From: Bythopirellula goksoeyrii
GTDB lineage: Bacteria > Planctomycetota > Planctomycetia > Pirellulales > Lacipirellulaceae
Length of the DNA stretch: 64,000 nucleotides
NCBI RefSeq assembly: GCF_008065115.1
Contig: NZ_CP042913.1
Coordinates: 4,003,658-4,067,657, forward strand
Reading direction: 5' to 3'
Shown here: piece by piece, positions 55,547 to 63,653 of the stretch
Layout: the number at the start of each line of letters is the position of its first letter
Numbering within the stretch: position 1 is the stretch's first letter
Made by a program: the position numbers and the translations under genes
The notes under the pieces: generated by a model
What the model saw: the letters and a program-made list of their open reading frames with translations, nothing else
Told to the model about the DNA's origin: nothing
The model's database searches: none

Positions 55547-55945
55547 ATGCCAAGGACGACAATCATTTTTTTCCGAACTGCCGATGGTGAGGTTCCTTTT
55601 TTGACGTGGCTTGATGAGCTTCGCGATACGAACGATCGGGCATTTACCAAGTGCCTCTACATGGTCGATTTGCTGAGGCAGTTTGGCCATGAGCTTCGCA
55701 GGCCACAGGCCGACTCCCTCCGCGATGGGGTGTATGAGTTGCGGACCAAGGTCGGACGAGTGAACTACCGGGTGCTCTACGGTTTCGTAGGAAAGGATGT
55801 GGTTCTCGTCTCTCATGGCATCACGAAAGAGAAAGAAGTTCCTGATAAGGAAATAGACACGGCAGTGGCTCGGCTGGCGTTGTTTGAACAGAACCCAAAG
55901 CGGCACACGGCTGTTGACCAGCAAGCCGAGGATAAGGAGGAATAG
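55547..55945 (+). CDS. HigB/RelE-type toxin (phage Gp49 family)
   Basis: This is 132 residues; the core of the Gp49-like toxin family is IFFRTADGEVPFLTWLDEL, FTKCLYMVDLLRQFGHELRR, DGVYELRTKVGRVNYRVLYG, then FVGKDVVLVSHGITKEKEV with the terminal Lys/Glu-rich helix. Such toxins cleave mRNA at the ribosome. The antitoxin gene follows 4 bp after, in the toxin-first order typical of HigBA. GGAGC lies upstream of the ATG. The tail after residue 115 is longer than usual. Confidence 0.85.
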   Translation: MPRTTIIFFRTADGEVPFLTWLDELRDTNDRAFTKCLYMVDLLRQFGHELRRPQADSLRDGVYELRTKVGRVNYRVLYGFVGKDVVLVSHGITKEKEVPDKEIDTAVARLALFEQNPKRHTAVDQQAEDKEE

Positions 55946-55949
55946 AGGC

Positions 55950-56273
55950 ATGGCAAAAAAAACCAATAAATCGACCGATGGTGTAAGCATTCTCAGAAGT
56001 CGCTACGACATTGATATCAGTTCCGACGAATCGGTTCAGCAGTGGGCCGAACCGTTCCGTGTGGCCCAGCTCCTTTTTGACGCCCGCACGGCGGCGGGCC
56101 TTACGCAAGGCGAGATAGCCGAGAAGGTCGGCACGACTCAGAGCGTGATTTCTCAGCTTGAGTCCGCTGATTACGAAGGGCACTCACTTTCGATGCTTCG
56201 CCGAATTGCGGCGGCTCTTGGCAGTCACGTAGAGATTCGCCTCGTGCCCGGTAGCAAAGAACCTGCGGCCTGA
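55950..56273 (+). CDS. HigA-like XRE antitoxin
   Basis: This is 107 residues from ATG 55950, with AAGGAGG at 55934-55940; an earlier in-frame start lies inside the toxin gene. It has a classic XRE helix-turn-helix near 45-95: LFDARTAAGLTQGEIAEKVG, TTQSVISQLESADYEGHSLS, MLRRIAAALGSHVEIRLVP. It should neutralise the toxin and repress the pair. The module appears intact. Confidence 0.87.
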   Translation: MAKKTNKSTDGVSILRSRYDIDISSDESVQQWAEPFRVAQLLFDARTAAGLTQGEIAEKVGTTQSVISQLESADYEGHSLSMLRRIAAALGSHVEIRLVPGSKEPAA

Positions 56274-56406
56274 TTCCAAGTGGAATCAAAATAGCAGTTC
56301 ACCTTCACCACAGCTCGGGCAATGCAACCGGCATTGTTGCTCAAGGAAGCGGGGCTTATAGCTCTCCTGCGTCGCGATCTCGCTTTTGCAACGTATCTCT
56401 AGCTGA

Positions 56407-56640
56407 TCAATTGGAGGGTGAAAATACCGTACCGTCAGGGAGCAACACGTCTCCCAGACTCAGCCCAAAGGCATTTTCCCAATCGGAGGTGAATTCGGCA
56501 TTACCGGCTTGGCTTAGAAAGCCATAGGCATCGATGTCGGCCTGTACCTTGATACGAGCTTCCTTTAATGAGATCGCCTCAATCTCCACCGTGCCGTGGG
56601 CCGGCACATTGACGGTCACGGGAACACTCTGTTTTGGCAT
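56407..56640 (-). CDS. Small unknown protein
   Basis: This 77-residue protein has AAGGAG upstream of its ATG. The sequence is beta-rich and then helical: PVTVNVPAHGTVEIEAISLK, EARIKVQADIDAYG, then WENAFGLSLGDVLLPDG. It starts 21 bp after the stop of the preceding gene on the same strand, so it is in the same operon. No family recognised. Confidence 0.55.
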   Translation of the reverse strand: MPKQSVPVTVNVPAHGTVEIEAISLKEARIKVQADIDAYGFLSQAGNAEFTSDWENAFGLSLGDVLLPDGTVFSPSN

Positions 56641-56661
56641 GGATCAATTACTCCTTGAAGG

Positions 56662-57072
56662 TTAGTAGTCGTTGGGATCCGGATAAGGTTTGGGTGGTGG
56701 GGATTGTCGGCGAGATTTGGAACAAGCCTGTTCATTGCCACGAATTATAACTTTCTCCTCTCGTGTCGGCTGCGGTAAGCTACGGGTTGCTTGATTCACA
56801 TACTCCACCACAGTTGGCTCTGCTTGGAAAAAGTCAGCCGTGAGTTTCTCCAGGTGCTTTTTCGCCGCTTGCCGGGCACGAGTCTGCTCTTCGTAGTTCC
56901 AAAGGTCCATTTCAGGGATGATCACCGCTTGCCCAGTGCGAGGATTGACCCAATAGACCCCTAGTCGAACAGAAAGTTTTTGCCTTCCACCAACAATCGC
57001 TGAAAATATCTGATAAGCGGTCCGTTGGCCGATTTTTACCATAGGGCTTACTGGAGTGCGTTGTTTTGTCAT
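56662..57072 (-). CDS. Small unknown basic protein
   Basis: This is 136 residues from ATG 57072 (GAGAGG ~9 bp upstream). It has one folded-looking part (RTAYQIFSAIVGGRQKLSVR, LGVYWVNPRTGQAVIIPEMD) and a basic Pro-rich tail ending KPYPDPNDY. A helix RARQAAKKHLEKLTADFFQA lies between them. Possibly a DNA-binding accessory of the plasmid. No family recognised. Confidence 0.5.
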   Translation of the reverse strand: MTKQRTPVSPMVKIGQRTAYQIFSAIVGGRQKLSVRLGVYWVNPRTGQAVIIPEMDLWNYEEQTRARQAAKKHLEKLTADFFQAEPTVVEYVNQATRSLPQPTREEKVIIRGNEQACSKSRRQSPPPKPYPDPNDY

Positions 57073-57227
57073 ATTGACTTCCTCTCTTGGTTTCTTTGCT
57101 AGATCTTGCGACATGCCTCTCCGCTAGTCAAATCTATCTGCGTCAATTCCCTGAGTTACTCAGTCTGTACTTTCACAATCGAAAAAGAGCGTTGCTTGGG
57201 GTGACAAGAGGGAGGTAAAATTGAGGC

Positions 57228-57422
57228 ATGAGTCTACAAGTCAACCACCCTGACGAGTTTGCCAAAATGGTCCTAGAACGATCCGAGGCTAAGGGTACTT
57301 CACCAGAGGCTGTTGTGATTTCTGCGGTGCGAGAAATACTCGCCGGTGAGGAAAGACTCAGTGATGAGCTTGCACCAGTGGCAGAAGCGTTTACCAAGAA
57401 GGAGATGACAGAAGCTGAGTGA
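57228..57422 (+). CDS. Antitoxin-like small helical protein
   Basis: This 64-residue protein reads PDEFAKMVLERSEAKGTSPE, then AVVISAVREILAGEERLSDE. It shares the layout of the antitoxin at 63071-63328 (PDPLAAKVTEAARTQGTSPAE IVLEAV), so it is probably a VapB/RHH-type antitoxin. No toxin gene follows, so it is an orphan or the remnant of a pair. The start has GAGG ~5 bp upstream. Confidence 0.5.
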   Translation: MSLQVNHPDEFAKMVLERSEAKGTSPEAVVISAVREILAGEERLSDELAPVAEAFTKKEMTEAE

Positions 57423-57492
57423 TCCGATTTGCTTGAGAAAGAAAAACACGACATGCGTCAAGGCAGGTGATTCGCGTGGCCTTTGACTAGCT

Positions 57493-58215
57493 TTAGTTGG
57501 CCATCTCTCTTACCACAGCGTTGATTGCCCGATTCAGAATGTTGCGGAGTGACAGGCCAGTGACTCCTGAGAGGTGGTCTAGATACAGCCGTTGATTGGC
57601 AGTGAGTGCCAGAATTTGGCTCTTGAGCACCCGGTAGAGTTCAATCGTCGCTCGAATATCGTTCATTGCCGTGTGGTCTGGCGTAGTCCGTACCCCAAAA
57701 TACTCAGCCAGCGTGCCAAGCTTATAGTCCGCAGGAGGGGTGAGCGAGTGGTCTTCTTGAAACAGCCAGAGGGCACGCTGCAAAGTACAAAGTGCTTGGC
57801 GAGCAGCAGGCAAATACTTGTAGTGCTGACGATACCAGCCGTGCAAAAATCCCACATCAAATGCCGCATTGTGGGCCACAAGTTTGGCGACGCGAAAATG
57901 GCTACCATCTTTCTTGCGCAGATCCACGGTGGCGTGCCGCCTCAAGTAGTCCGCAAAATAGATCGTGACAAGTTCCGAGGGGATCGACGTCATCGCCCAG
58001 ACATCCGGGTCGAATTTCTTGATGCCGAGTGCCTTGGGGTCACACCTAGCAGGATCGAATTCGACATTCATCTCAAACGATTCAATCTCAGAGAGTGATT
58101 CGGCATCCACGGCAATGGCGGCGATCTGGATGACTGGATGGCACGCTTCGACATGGAGCCCGCCCGTTTCGAGGTCGACAAAGACGAGCCGTTCCGCCGT
58201 GAGTGCAGCAGTCAT
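57493..58215 (-). CDS. DEDDh 3'-5' exonuclease (DnaQ/RNase T-like)
   Basis: This 240-residue protein has all DEDDh motifs: ExoI LVFVDLETGG (D14, E16), ExoII KLVAHNAAFDVGFL near 110-123, and ExoIII with HTAMNDIRATIELY (His and Asp) near 196-209. Stand-alone epsilon-like exonucleases on plasmids serve DNA repair or replication. It overlaps the upstream small gene by 4 bp, so the two are coupled. The tail (NQRLYLDHLSGVTGLSLRNI) is helical, like other plasmid-borne members. Confidence 0.82.
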   Translation of the reverse strand: MTAALTAERLVFVDLETGGLHVEACHPVIQIAAIAVDAESLSEIESFEMNVEFDPARCDPKALGIKKFDPDVWAMTSIPSELVTIYFADYLRRHATVDLRKKDGSHFRVAKLVAHNAAFDVGFLHGWYRQHYKYLPAARQALCTLQRALWLFQEDHSLTPPADYKLGTLAEYFGVRTTPDHTAMNDIRATIELYRVLKSQILALTANQRLYLDHLSGVTGLSLRNILNRAINAVVREMAN

Positions 58216-58523
58216 CGGGCAGTCTCAGCATGATTGGCGACGGTGACCATCTGGTCACGTGTCCGCTTAAGGCACTCTGCTGCGGCAATTTCCGCGACGC
58301 GGACGCTTGCCTCATGGTGCCGCGGAAGCAGTTTATCTGTGCGAAGTCTCTTCTTCCCGAACGGGTACTCTCTTACGACTCGGTAGTAGTGGTATTCAAT
58401 CTCCGGGTCCCCGTAAGTCGTTCCCTGCCAGACTTCTGCGACAATATCGCTATCCTCCTGGTCGGCAATCCGCTTAAGTAGTTGGTCTTTGGGTTTGGAT
58501 GCCTGTTTGCGTTTTGTTTCCAT
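58212..58523 (-). CDS. Small unknown protein coupled to the exonuclease
   Basis: This 103-residue protein has AGGAG before its ATG. The sequence AEVWQGTTYGDPEIEYHYYR, VVREYPFGKKRLRTDKLLPR, then HHEASVRVAEIAAAECLKRT suggests a small beta-sheet followed by a helix. It overlaps the exonuclease start by 4 bp. It may be a partner of the nuclease. No family recognised. The 58524-58718 stretch upstream is non-coding. Confidence 0.55.
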   Translation of the reverse strand: METKRKQASKPKDQLLKRIADQEDSDIVAEVWQGTTYGDPEIEYHYYRVVREYPFGKKRLRTDKLLPRHHEASVRVAEIAAAECLKRTRDQMVTVANHAETAR

Positions 58524-58718
58524 AGTGTACTTCTCCTACGAAGGTAATCAACACAATATAAAGCTTACCCAGAGGTAAGCAACTTTTTCTCAATGCAGTT
58601 CGCCACCTCACCTTCTGGACGAGTTGCCGACTCAGGTTGAAATCTTTCGCCATCCGTTGGTGGATGCAGCAAGCAACTCCCAGTCGAGTTATTCCCGGTA
58701 GGTATCGTGGTAAGAATC

Positions 58719-58982
58719 TCACACTCCACGGATCAAGCAACGAATCGCTGGAGCACTCAATGGAGAGGTCAGGCAGCATGGCGCGGCTGGCAACTCAACC
58801 TCTCGTAACGTTGGGGGATGATGGTCCCAGGCACACGTTGCGGAGCAAAAAAACTCTCCCTACGCTTCCAGTACCCGGTCTCTCACCGAGAGCGGCATCC
58901 CACACCACTGGCAAGTTGTTGCCAACTGCCACTGCGTAATGCGATACCACTGGGCTGCTGCTGCTTTGGGAAGTGAGTTCAT
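58719..58982 (-). pseudogene. TRASH/MYM-type zinc-finger gene with in-frame TAG
   Basis: The frame starts at ATG 58982 (overlapping the preceding stop as ATGA) with NSLPKAAAAQWYRITQWQLA, then TTCQWCGMPL. TAG occurs at codon 41. Beyond it the same frame continues GEFFCSATCAWDHHPP, which supplies the second CxxC-like pair of a C-x2-C ... FCSxxC zinc finger. It then runs to TGA at 58719. The stop splits the zinc site, so the gene is probably dead, though very recently. Confidence 0.5.
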
Positions 58983-59209
58983 GGTGTCACCTCCTCGTCA
59001 CCCAGACAAACCACGTACTGCGGACCAACTCCTGAAAAACTAATCCGTTCTTCGAGAGGCCCCCCGGTGGCGTCATTGGCAAAAACTTCGTGTTCTAGCA
59101 CCTCGACCATTGCTTGAGAATGGTCCTGCTCAGGTGTTTCAGGGTAGTAGTAGTAAATCGTGCTGCCATCTCGGTAATGGAGTACGACACGATATTCTGT
59201 CTTGGGCAT
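58979..59209 (-). CDS. Small unknown protein
   Basis: This is 76 residues from ATG 59209, with GGAGGTG just upstream, which decides this start over longer readings. A beta-hairpin start KTEYRVVLHYRDGSTIYYYY and a helical middle (SQAMVEVLEHEVFAND) end with ISFSGVGPQYVVCLGDEE. Its stop overlaps the next start (ATGA). It is part of a compact minus-strand set of small plasmid genes. No family recognised. Confidence 0.6.
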   Translation of the reverse strand: MPKTEYRVVLHYRDGSTIYYYYPETPEQDHSQAMVEVLEHEVFANDATGGPLEERISFSGVGPQYVVCLGDEEVTP

Positions 59210-59462
59210 CGCCCACCTCCTTTCGTGTAAGTGAAAGCACAGTGATCGGCACACCGAAAGACGTGGCGGCGAGTCGTCTCGCCAACTTGCCACGCTGAGC
59301 AGCAACCGAGTATTCGGTCCCGGCAGGGACGACAAGGTCCCCATCGAGTCCCCTGATGACTGGTTCTGGGTAAATCAGAAACCGACCTTGTTGGTCCCGA
59401 TCCGCACGAGCCGTGTGTAAGACGTGCTCGAGTGCTGCGGGACTTCCCATCCAACCCGACAT
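59139..59462 (-). CDS. Small unknown protein
   Basis: This is 107 residues from ATG 59462, with AAAGGAGG ~8 bp upstream. The sequence reads SPAALEHVLHTARADRDQQG, RFLIYPEPVIRGLDGDLVVP. The frame runs 71 bp into the next gene, and its C-terminus (RTPLPRWQHDLLLLP) is translated from that gene's coding sequence, so the true end may once have been earlier. Moderately sure it is expressed because of the ribosome-binding site. Family unknown. Confidence 0.5.
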   Translation of the reverse strand: MSGWMGSPAALEHVLHTARADRDQQGRFLIYPEPVIRGLDGDLVVPAGTEYSVAAQRGKLARRLAATSFGVPITVLSLTRKEVGDAQDRISCRTPLPRWQHDLLLLP

Positions 59463-59665
59463 CACCAACCTCCTTTGATCTAAAAAGTAAAACCCATAAT
59501 GCGCGCAATGCTCCTGGCCTCACGCACCAGCCAAGGGCTGCTCCGCGAGACCACCGCCTACGATGAGTCCGTCTACGCCACCAAAGATGTGAAAGAACAA
59601 CCACCGAGCTCCCGAGGACCTGGCTACTCGCCTCGGTCGTGGATGCATCTAGCAATCGGCGGGTC

Positions 59666-60580
59666 TCAGGGAGTCAGGATGGCTTCCAGCCAGTCATACA
59701 CCACGTGTGGGTCAGCTAGTCCTCGGTCAAAGACTTCTCGTACATGCTTCTGCGTAAATCCCCACCGCAGAGCAAACTCGGCAATCTGCTGGCCATGTTT
59801 GCGCAACAGATAGCGAATCTCAGCTCCAGAAAGTGATTGCGGGCAATGACCGAGCGTCAGTTCAGCGGCCAAGTCAGGCAGAGCCAGCACTGCAAAGCGT
59901 GGTTCCCCAAAGCGGGTTTCCGTGACGTGAATACGTCCTTTGTCACGCAATTCTTTTAGTGCGGTGTGTACAGGATTGGCAAGCGGCTTACCCGAGTCAA
60001 ACTCAGTCACGGAAAAATGACGGCGAAGCTCACTGGGTGTAAACTCCGTGCCAGGTGAGGCGGCCAAAAAGGCGAGCAGCTTTTTGCTCGATAGATGAGG
60101 GTCTTGACTAGCCGCATTGCCAGAGGAGTCCGCAACGCAAGGTACAGCAGAGTCAGCGACTGGATAGAGCAAGCCCACTGCCAACCATTGGGGAGACTCA
60201 TCTCCGAAATCCAGGAGAACTTCTTGGCGGGCGTGGTTGATGTCGACGACTGTTCCACGTTGGAGGTTGTTTGGACCACACCTGGCTTCGACAATATCCT
60301 CTCGCTGGATGACCAATCGATGGGAGGGTCCCTCGATGTCCTCATGGATGCGGTCGACCGTGATGGTGTCGAGGTTGTGGAGCGAATCAGCGGAGGGCCA
60401 GAATTCTGGATCGCGGTTCTCGTAGACAATCTGCCGGTCTGGCCTCACCAGGGGAGGTGTTGAGGTAGGCGGCGGTGGTAGCGAGGTCTCAGTAGCCACC
60501 TGAACGGATTCTCGCTGGGGAGCTTCAGCCTTTGACGTATTCCCCGTGGCCTCAAAATCTATGGTTCGTTGTTGTTGCAT
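59666..60580 (-). CDS. Unknown protein with winged-helix-like domain
   Basis: This is 304 residues from ATG 60580; upstream in-frame codons lack a start signal. The N-terminus is Pro-rich (VATETSLPPPPTSTPPLVRP). A conserved block RQIVYENRDPEFWPSADSLH and DTITVDRIHEDIEGPSHRLV follows, then an SH3-like TVVDINHARQEVLLDFGDES. The C-terminal half looks like a winged helix: LSSKKLLAFLAASPGTEFTP, SELRRHFSVTEFDSG, TALKELRDKGRIHVTETRFG. A truncated copy of its N-terminal part lies at 55130-55405. Possibly a plasmid regulator or replication accessory; no family assigned. Confidence 0.6.
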   Translation of the reverse strand: MQQQRTIDFEATGNTSKAEAPQRESVQVATETSLPPPPTSTPPLVRPDRQIVYENRDPEFWPSADSLHNLDTITVDRIHEDIEGPSHRLVIQREDIVEARCGPNNLQRGTVVDINHARQEVLLDFGDESPQWLAVGLLYPVADSAVPCVADSSGNAASQDPHLSSKKLLAFLAASPGTEFTPSELRRHFSVTEFDSGKPLANPVHTALKELRDKGRIHVTETRFGEPRFAVLALPDLAAELTLGHCPQSLSGAEIRYLLRKHGQQIAEFALRWGFTQKHVREVFDRGLADPHVVYDWLEAILTP

Positions 60581-61394
60581 GTTGATAATTGTTTTTCGGG
60601 TGTTATGTCGCCTCATGAAGAAAGTGTGATTTAAGAGATTCTTGCGCACCTGGTGCCGACGGCCATCAACGGCAGAAATTCCTGAGAGAAGCACTCTACT
60701 GGACTTCTGTTGCCCAATCCTCACGTGAAATCAAACTGAAGTAAAACACTAGCAGTGGACTAGTCAGTGGCTCTTGACCTGAGTGATCCAATCAGAAGGC
60801 ACAGCGAGCATGCCCCCGAGTCAGTCTGCTGCCCAAAAAAAACATCGGACCAGAACGGCAGTTGAGCGCAATATCGAAGGGAGCGAACCGACAATAAAAG
60901 CCCGCTGCCACCGAGTCTCCTACTGGTGGCAACGGGCCGAGCAAGGAATCGGCGATGTTAGTTCCGCCGGTGGCATTGTCGAGTGCAGGTGGCGACGAAG
61001 CTTTTCGGTGATCTACGGAGGCGCGTGACGTGCCTTTTTAATCTCAGAACTTCTTTCAGAGTGTTGCCCGGATACGATACAAGTCCTGGATCAGTTGAAG
61101 AGGGGGAGCCCAACATCTTGATCACTACACCCTCCGCGATGCTCAAGGATCATTGATACCTTGTTGTAAGTGGTTTCGGCCAACGAAGTCCCTAGGGAAG
61201 TGCCAACGAGGAAACAAGAAAGAAGCAGAGCAGGTTCATTTGCTTAGCGTTTCAAAAAAGATATTATCAGGGGTACTGCTTCTCTGAACTTGCGACCCCC
61301 TCTGATAGGGGTGGTGGCAAGCCCACTGCGATGCACGCAGGCTAAGGGTTCGTTGAAATGGTATGCGTGTGAGGTTGTAAGAAAGGAGCCAATC
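60581..61394. other. Non-coding region with a strong hairpin
   Basis: There is no supported gene in ~800 bp, apart from the hairpin at 60900-60937. The end holds the promoter of the plus-strand gene at 61395. Readings such as 60783-61028 lack domain character. Confidence 0.35.
60893..60937 (-). terminator. Rho-independent terminator on the minus strand
   Basis: The stem GCCCG-TGCCACC / GGTGGCA-CGGGC (60900-60937, one internal mismatch) is followed on the minus strand by CTTTTATTG. It would stop transcription coming from the right. Confidence 0.6.
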
Positions 61395-61679
61395 ATGGCT
61401 GCTCTAGCGAAGCAACAAGAGAGTAGTGCGAGTGAGAATGGACGGAAGCAACGCCCCGTGTGGACGAAGACAGGCTTTTCCCTGACGATTGCTTTGTTTG
61501 AGTTTCCCTCAGAGAATGGAGCTCCCAACTTCAGCGTGAAGTTGACGAGGACTTTCAAACGGGATGAAGAATCTCCATGGGAAAACAGCGAGCACTTAGG
61601 AGGCGGCGATTTCAACAGGGCCAGTCAGCTCTATGAGTACGCTGATGCGTTTGTTCAGTCCCGTCTGCAAGTGTTCTAG
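61395..61679 (+). CDS. Small protein with PC4-like layout
   Basis: This is 94 residues from ATG 61395 with GAAAGGAG 7 bp upstream. The core PVWTKTGFSLTIALFEFPSE, FSVKLTRTFKRDEESPWENS, then DFNRASQLYEYADAFVQSRL has the W-strand, R-x-x-K, W...D...A layout of the protein at 51899-52219 at low identity. Two distant relatives in one replicon suggest a common plasmid function, perhaps ssDNA binding. It is followed 88 bp later by the primase-polymerase gene. Confidence 0.5.
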   Translation: MAALAKQQESSASENGRKQRPVWTKTGFSLTIALFEFPSENGAPNFSVKLTRTFKRDEESPWENSEHLGGGDFNRASQLYEYADAFVQSRLQVF

Positions 61680-61766
61680 GATTCGCGAAAAGAGAACGAA
61701 AAGTTCTAGAATGTTTTTGCCCCTCGACACAACGTGCATCGCAGGGGCTTCCCCTTTTGAATTGTT

Positions 61767-62576
61767 ATGGCTGACCAGTTAAATCAACACACAACCATAG
61801 TGAAAGAACAGAAAACACTTGGTGACGCCACGCGGGAGTATTTGACTCTAGGCTGGTCGGTGATTCCGCTACTCGGAAAGCTTCCTGCAATTCCTTGGAA
61901 AGTATATCAGGCAAGATGTGCCACGCCTGAAGAAGTCGAGGCATGGTTTTCTTCAGAAACAAAACCAACGGGAGTTGGCATTGTCACAGGAATTCTCTCC
62001 GGCCTGGTGGTCGTCGATTGCGACGCCCCAGACGATGCCGAGTTTTGGCAAGCAAGCTTTCCCAGCTCGCCGCTTACCGTCTCGACGGGGGGTGGTGGAG
62101 TTCATGTGTATTACCGGATGCCAAAAGATAACGATGTCAGAAACCGCATAAAGATTCTTGGCCGGCGGATTGATGTTCGTGGGGAAGGGGGGTATGCAAC
62201 GTCTCCACCGTCGCTGCATCCAAGTGGCAAGCAGTACGCTTGGCTCAGCTTTGATACCAATACGATGCTCCCAGAATTTGATGCCGATTGGCTCATCGAC
62301 AAGTCACAGCCAGCACGCCTTTCAAACAGTAAGCAAACCTCCCCCGTGCGAAACGCAGTCGCTTACATTCGCCGCATTCAGGCCAGGGCAGGGGAGGGGG
62401 GCCACAATGCCACTTTTAGGGCGGCGTGTAAGCTGCGTGATGCAGGCCTTTCAGCAGAGGAAGCTCTGATAGTGCTTAGCGATTGGAATGAAACCAACGC
62501 GACTCCCCCTTGGAGTCTAAAAGACCTGCGACACAAGGTTTGTTCGGCATTTGATTCGGCAGTGCATCGTCGTTAG
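61767..62576 (+). CDS. Primase-polymerase (bifunctional DNA primase/polymerase, Prim-Pol)
   Basis: This 269-residue protein has an archaeo-eukaryotic primase fold of the bifunctional Prim-Pol group. The N-terminal motif GWSVIPLLGKLPAIPW is followed by the catalytic DxD in LVVVDCDAPDDAEF (D84, D86), the nucleotide-binding STGGGGVHVYYRMP with H113, and IDVRGEGGYATSPPS. The C-terminal ~80 residues (NATFRAACKLRDAGLSAEEA) resemble the PriCT primase-associated domain. No helicase is attached. It likely primes plasmid replication and fits with the initiator and iterons. Confidence 0.87.
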   Translation: MADQLNQHTTIVKEQKTLGDATREYLTLGWSVIPLLGKLPAIPWKVYQARCATPEEVEAWFSSETKPTGVGIVTGILSGLVVVDCDAPDDAEFWQASFPSSPLTVSTGGGGVHVYYRMPKDNDVRNRIKILGRRIDVRGEGGYATSPPSLHPSGKQYAWLSFDTNTMLPEFDADWLIDKSQPARLSNSKQTSPVRNAVAYIRRIQARAGEGGHNATFRAACKLRDAGLSAEEALIVLSDWNETNATPPWSLKDLRHKVCSAFDSAVHRR

Positions 62577-63062
62577 TCAGTGGGACAACGTATTCAGCAA
62601 GGGGAGGCGACGCGAAGAGCTTCAAGGCTTCCGGTGGGGTGAGGATTTGCAAGAGGGGAAAGCGGCTCAAGAAGTCCTGTCCATCAGTCGTTGCGGGGTC
62701 CCGGAATGACAACAAATCCTTATCGCGGGAGACGATCAGCGAAGCCTTCGCGGCGACGGCTAGGTCGTCGTAGGGGGCGTCTTTGGGGTCGCGTGGAAAA
62801 TCGAAGACGTGGGGAACGTCGTCAAGCTTCTCTGCGAATGCGTGCAGCCGGGTGATGAAGCGATCGACAACTTCTGAGGGGATGCGGTATTTGGCGGCAA
62901 ATTCAGCGTTGCTGGTGACGCGACGTAATTCGTCAAAGCCGTAGTCGGAGATAACCAGCGGAATTTTCTTTGCAGCACCAAGTCGAGCAGGTGGGCGGCT
63001 GGGCCGCGAGAAGACATCAGCGATTGCAGGTAGACGTTGCAGTCAAATCCGACGCGCTGCAT
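62476..63062 (-). pseudogene. Frameshifted PIN-domain toxin
   Basis: The first frame opens QRVGFDCNVYLQSLMSSRG with the first PIN aspartate and reads to LLDLVLQRK. A one-base shift in an A-run near 62970 then moves the frame to IPLVISDYGFDELRRV, which continues to LIVSRDKDLLSFRDPATTDG with the last PIN acidic residues. Together they make a full PIN protein (putative toxin). The antitoxin gene lies 8 bp upstream and is intact. Either a recent pseudogene or a sequencing error in a homopolymer. The 3' end overlaps the Prim-Pol gene on the other strand. Confidence 0.75.
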
Positions 63063-63070
63063 GATTTGGT

Positions 63071-63328
63071 TCAGGACCTGGCCGTTTTACGTTCATAACG
63101 TAACTCGTGCTTGATACGTTCGAAATCTTCGACCGCTTCGTCTTCAGTGATGCCAAGCTTTTCCATGCGTGGGTAAACCGGAGCCATGAGTTCCCGCAGG
63201 TCGGCTAGCGGGTCGAGTGTGCGGGTCACGGCTTCGAGGACGATTTCTGCGGGAGAAGTTCCTTGGGTCCTGGCGGCCTCGGTGACCTTGGCGGCTAACG
63301 GGTCGGGGATTTCAACGTGGATGGTCAT
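63071..63328 (-). CDS. Antitoxin of the PIN module
   Basis: This 85-residue protein starts IHVEIPDPLAAKVTEAARTQ, then GTSPAEIVLEAVTRTLDPLA: a beta strand plus two helices as in VapB/RHH antitoxins. A C-terminal acidic helix (EDEAVEDFERIKHELRYER) should mask the toxin. AGGAG precedes the ATG. The toxin gene follows after 8 bp. Confidence 0.72.
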   Translation of the reverse strand: MTIHVEIPDPLAAKVTEAARTQGTSPAEIVLEAVTRTLDPLADLRELMAPVYPRMEKLGITEDEAVEDFERIKHELRYERKTARS

Positions 63329-63401
63329 ACTTTTCTCCTCTCTCTGTGGTGTACCCCACGGCCTGAGCCGTGGTCAAGTTTTCTCTGCAAGGGTGGAATG
63401 C

Positions 63402-63653
63402 TCATTTGGCGTCCTCCTGGTTGTCACCCAGGACACCCAGAAGAAGTCGAGTGCAACGCAGAGAGGCCTCGGCGTCGTTGAGTTCGTCGGCGAGGAATCT
63501 CTCGATGTGGGTGGCCGCGAGCAGATTTCCAAAGGCCAGGAGGTTGGTTTCGTACTCAGCAAGCATCGCGTACATTTCGTAGGTTAGCTGCTCAGCGTTG
63601 TCGTCGCTCATGAGATAATAAAACTCTTTGGCGAGAATAAATAACCAATCCAC
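63402..63653 (-). CDS. Small helical unknown protein
   Basis: This is 83 residues from GTG 63653 (or 69 from ATG 63611). It is highly helical: AEQLTYEMYAMLAEYETNLL, AFGNLLAATHIERFLADELN, DAEASLRCTRLLLGVLG. It may be an antitoxin-like or structural protein. It overlaps the end of the preceding reading frame. No family recognised. Confidence 0.5.
   Translation of the reverse strand: MDWLFILAKEFYYLMSDDNAEQLTYEMYAMLAEYETNLLAFGNLLAATHIERFLADELNDAEASLRCTRLLLGVLGDNQEDAK

Noticed and set aside
58637-58939. 100-codon plus-strand frame
   Set aside because: It is antisense to the translationally coupled zinc-finger frame and lacks a ribosome-binding site.
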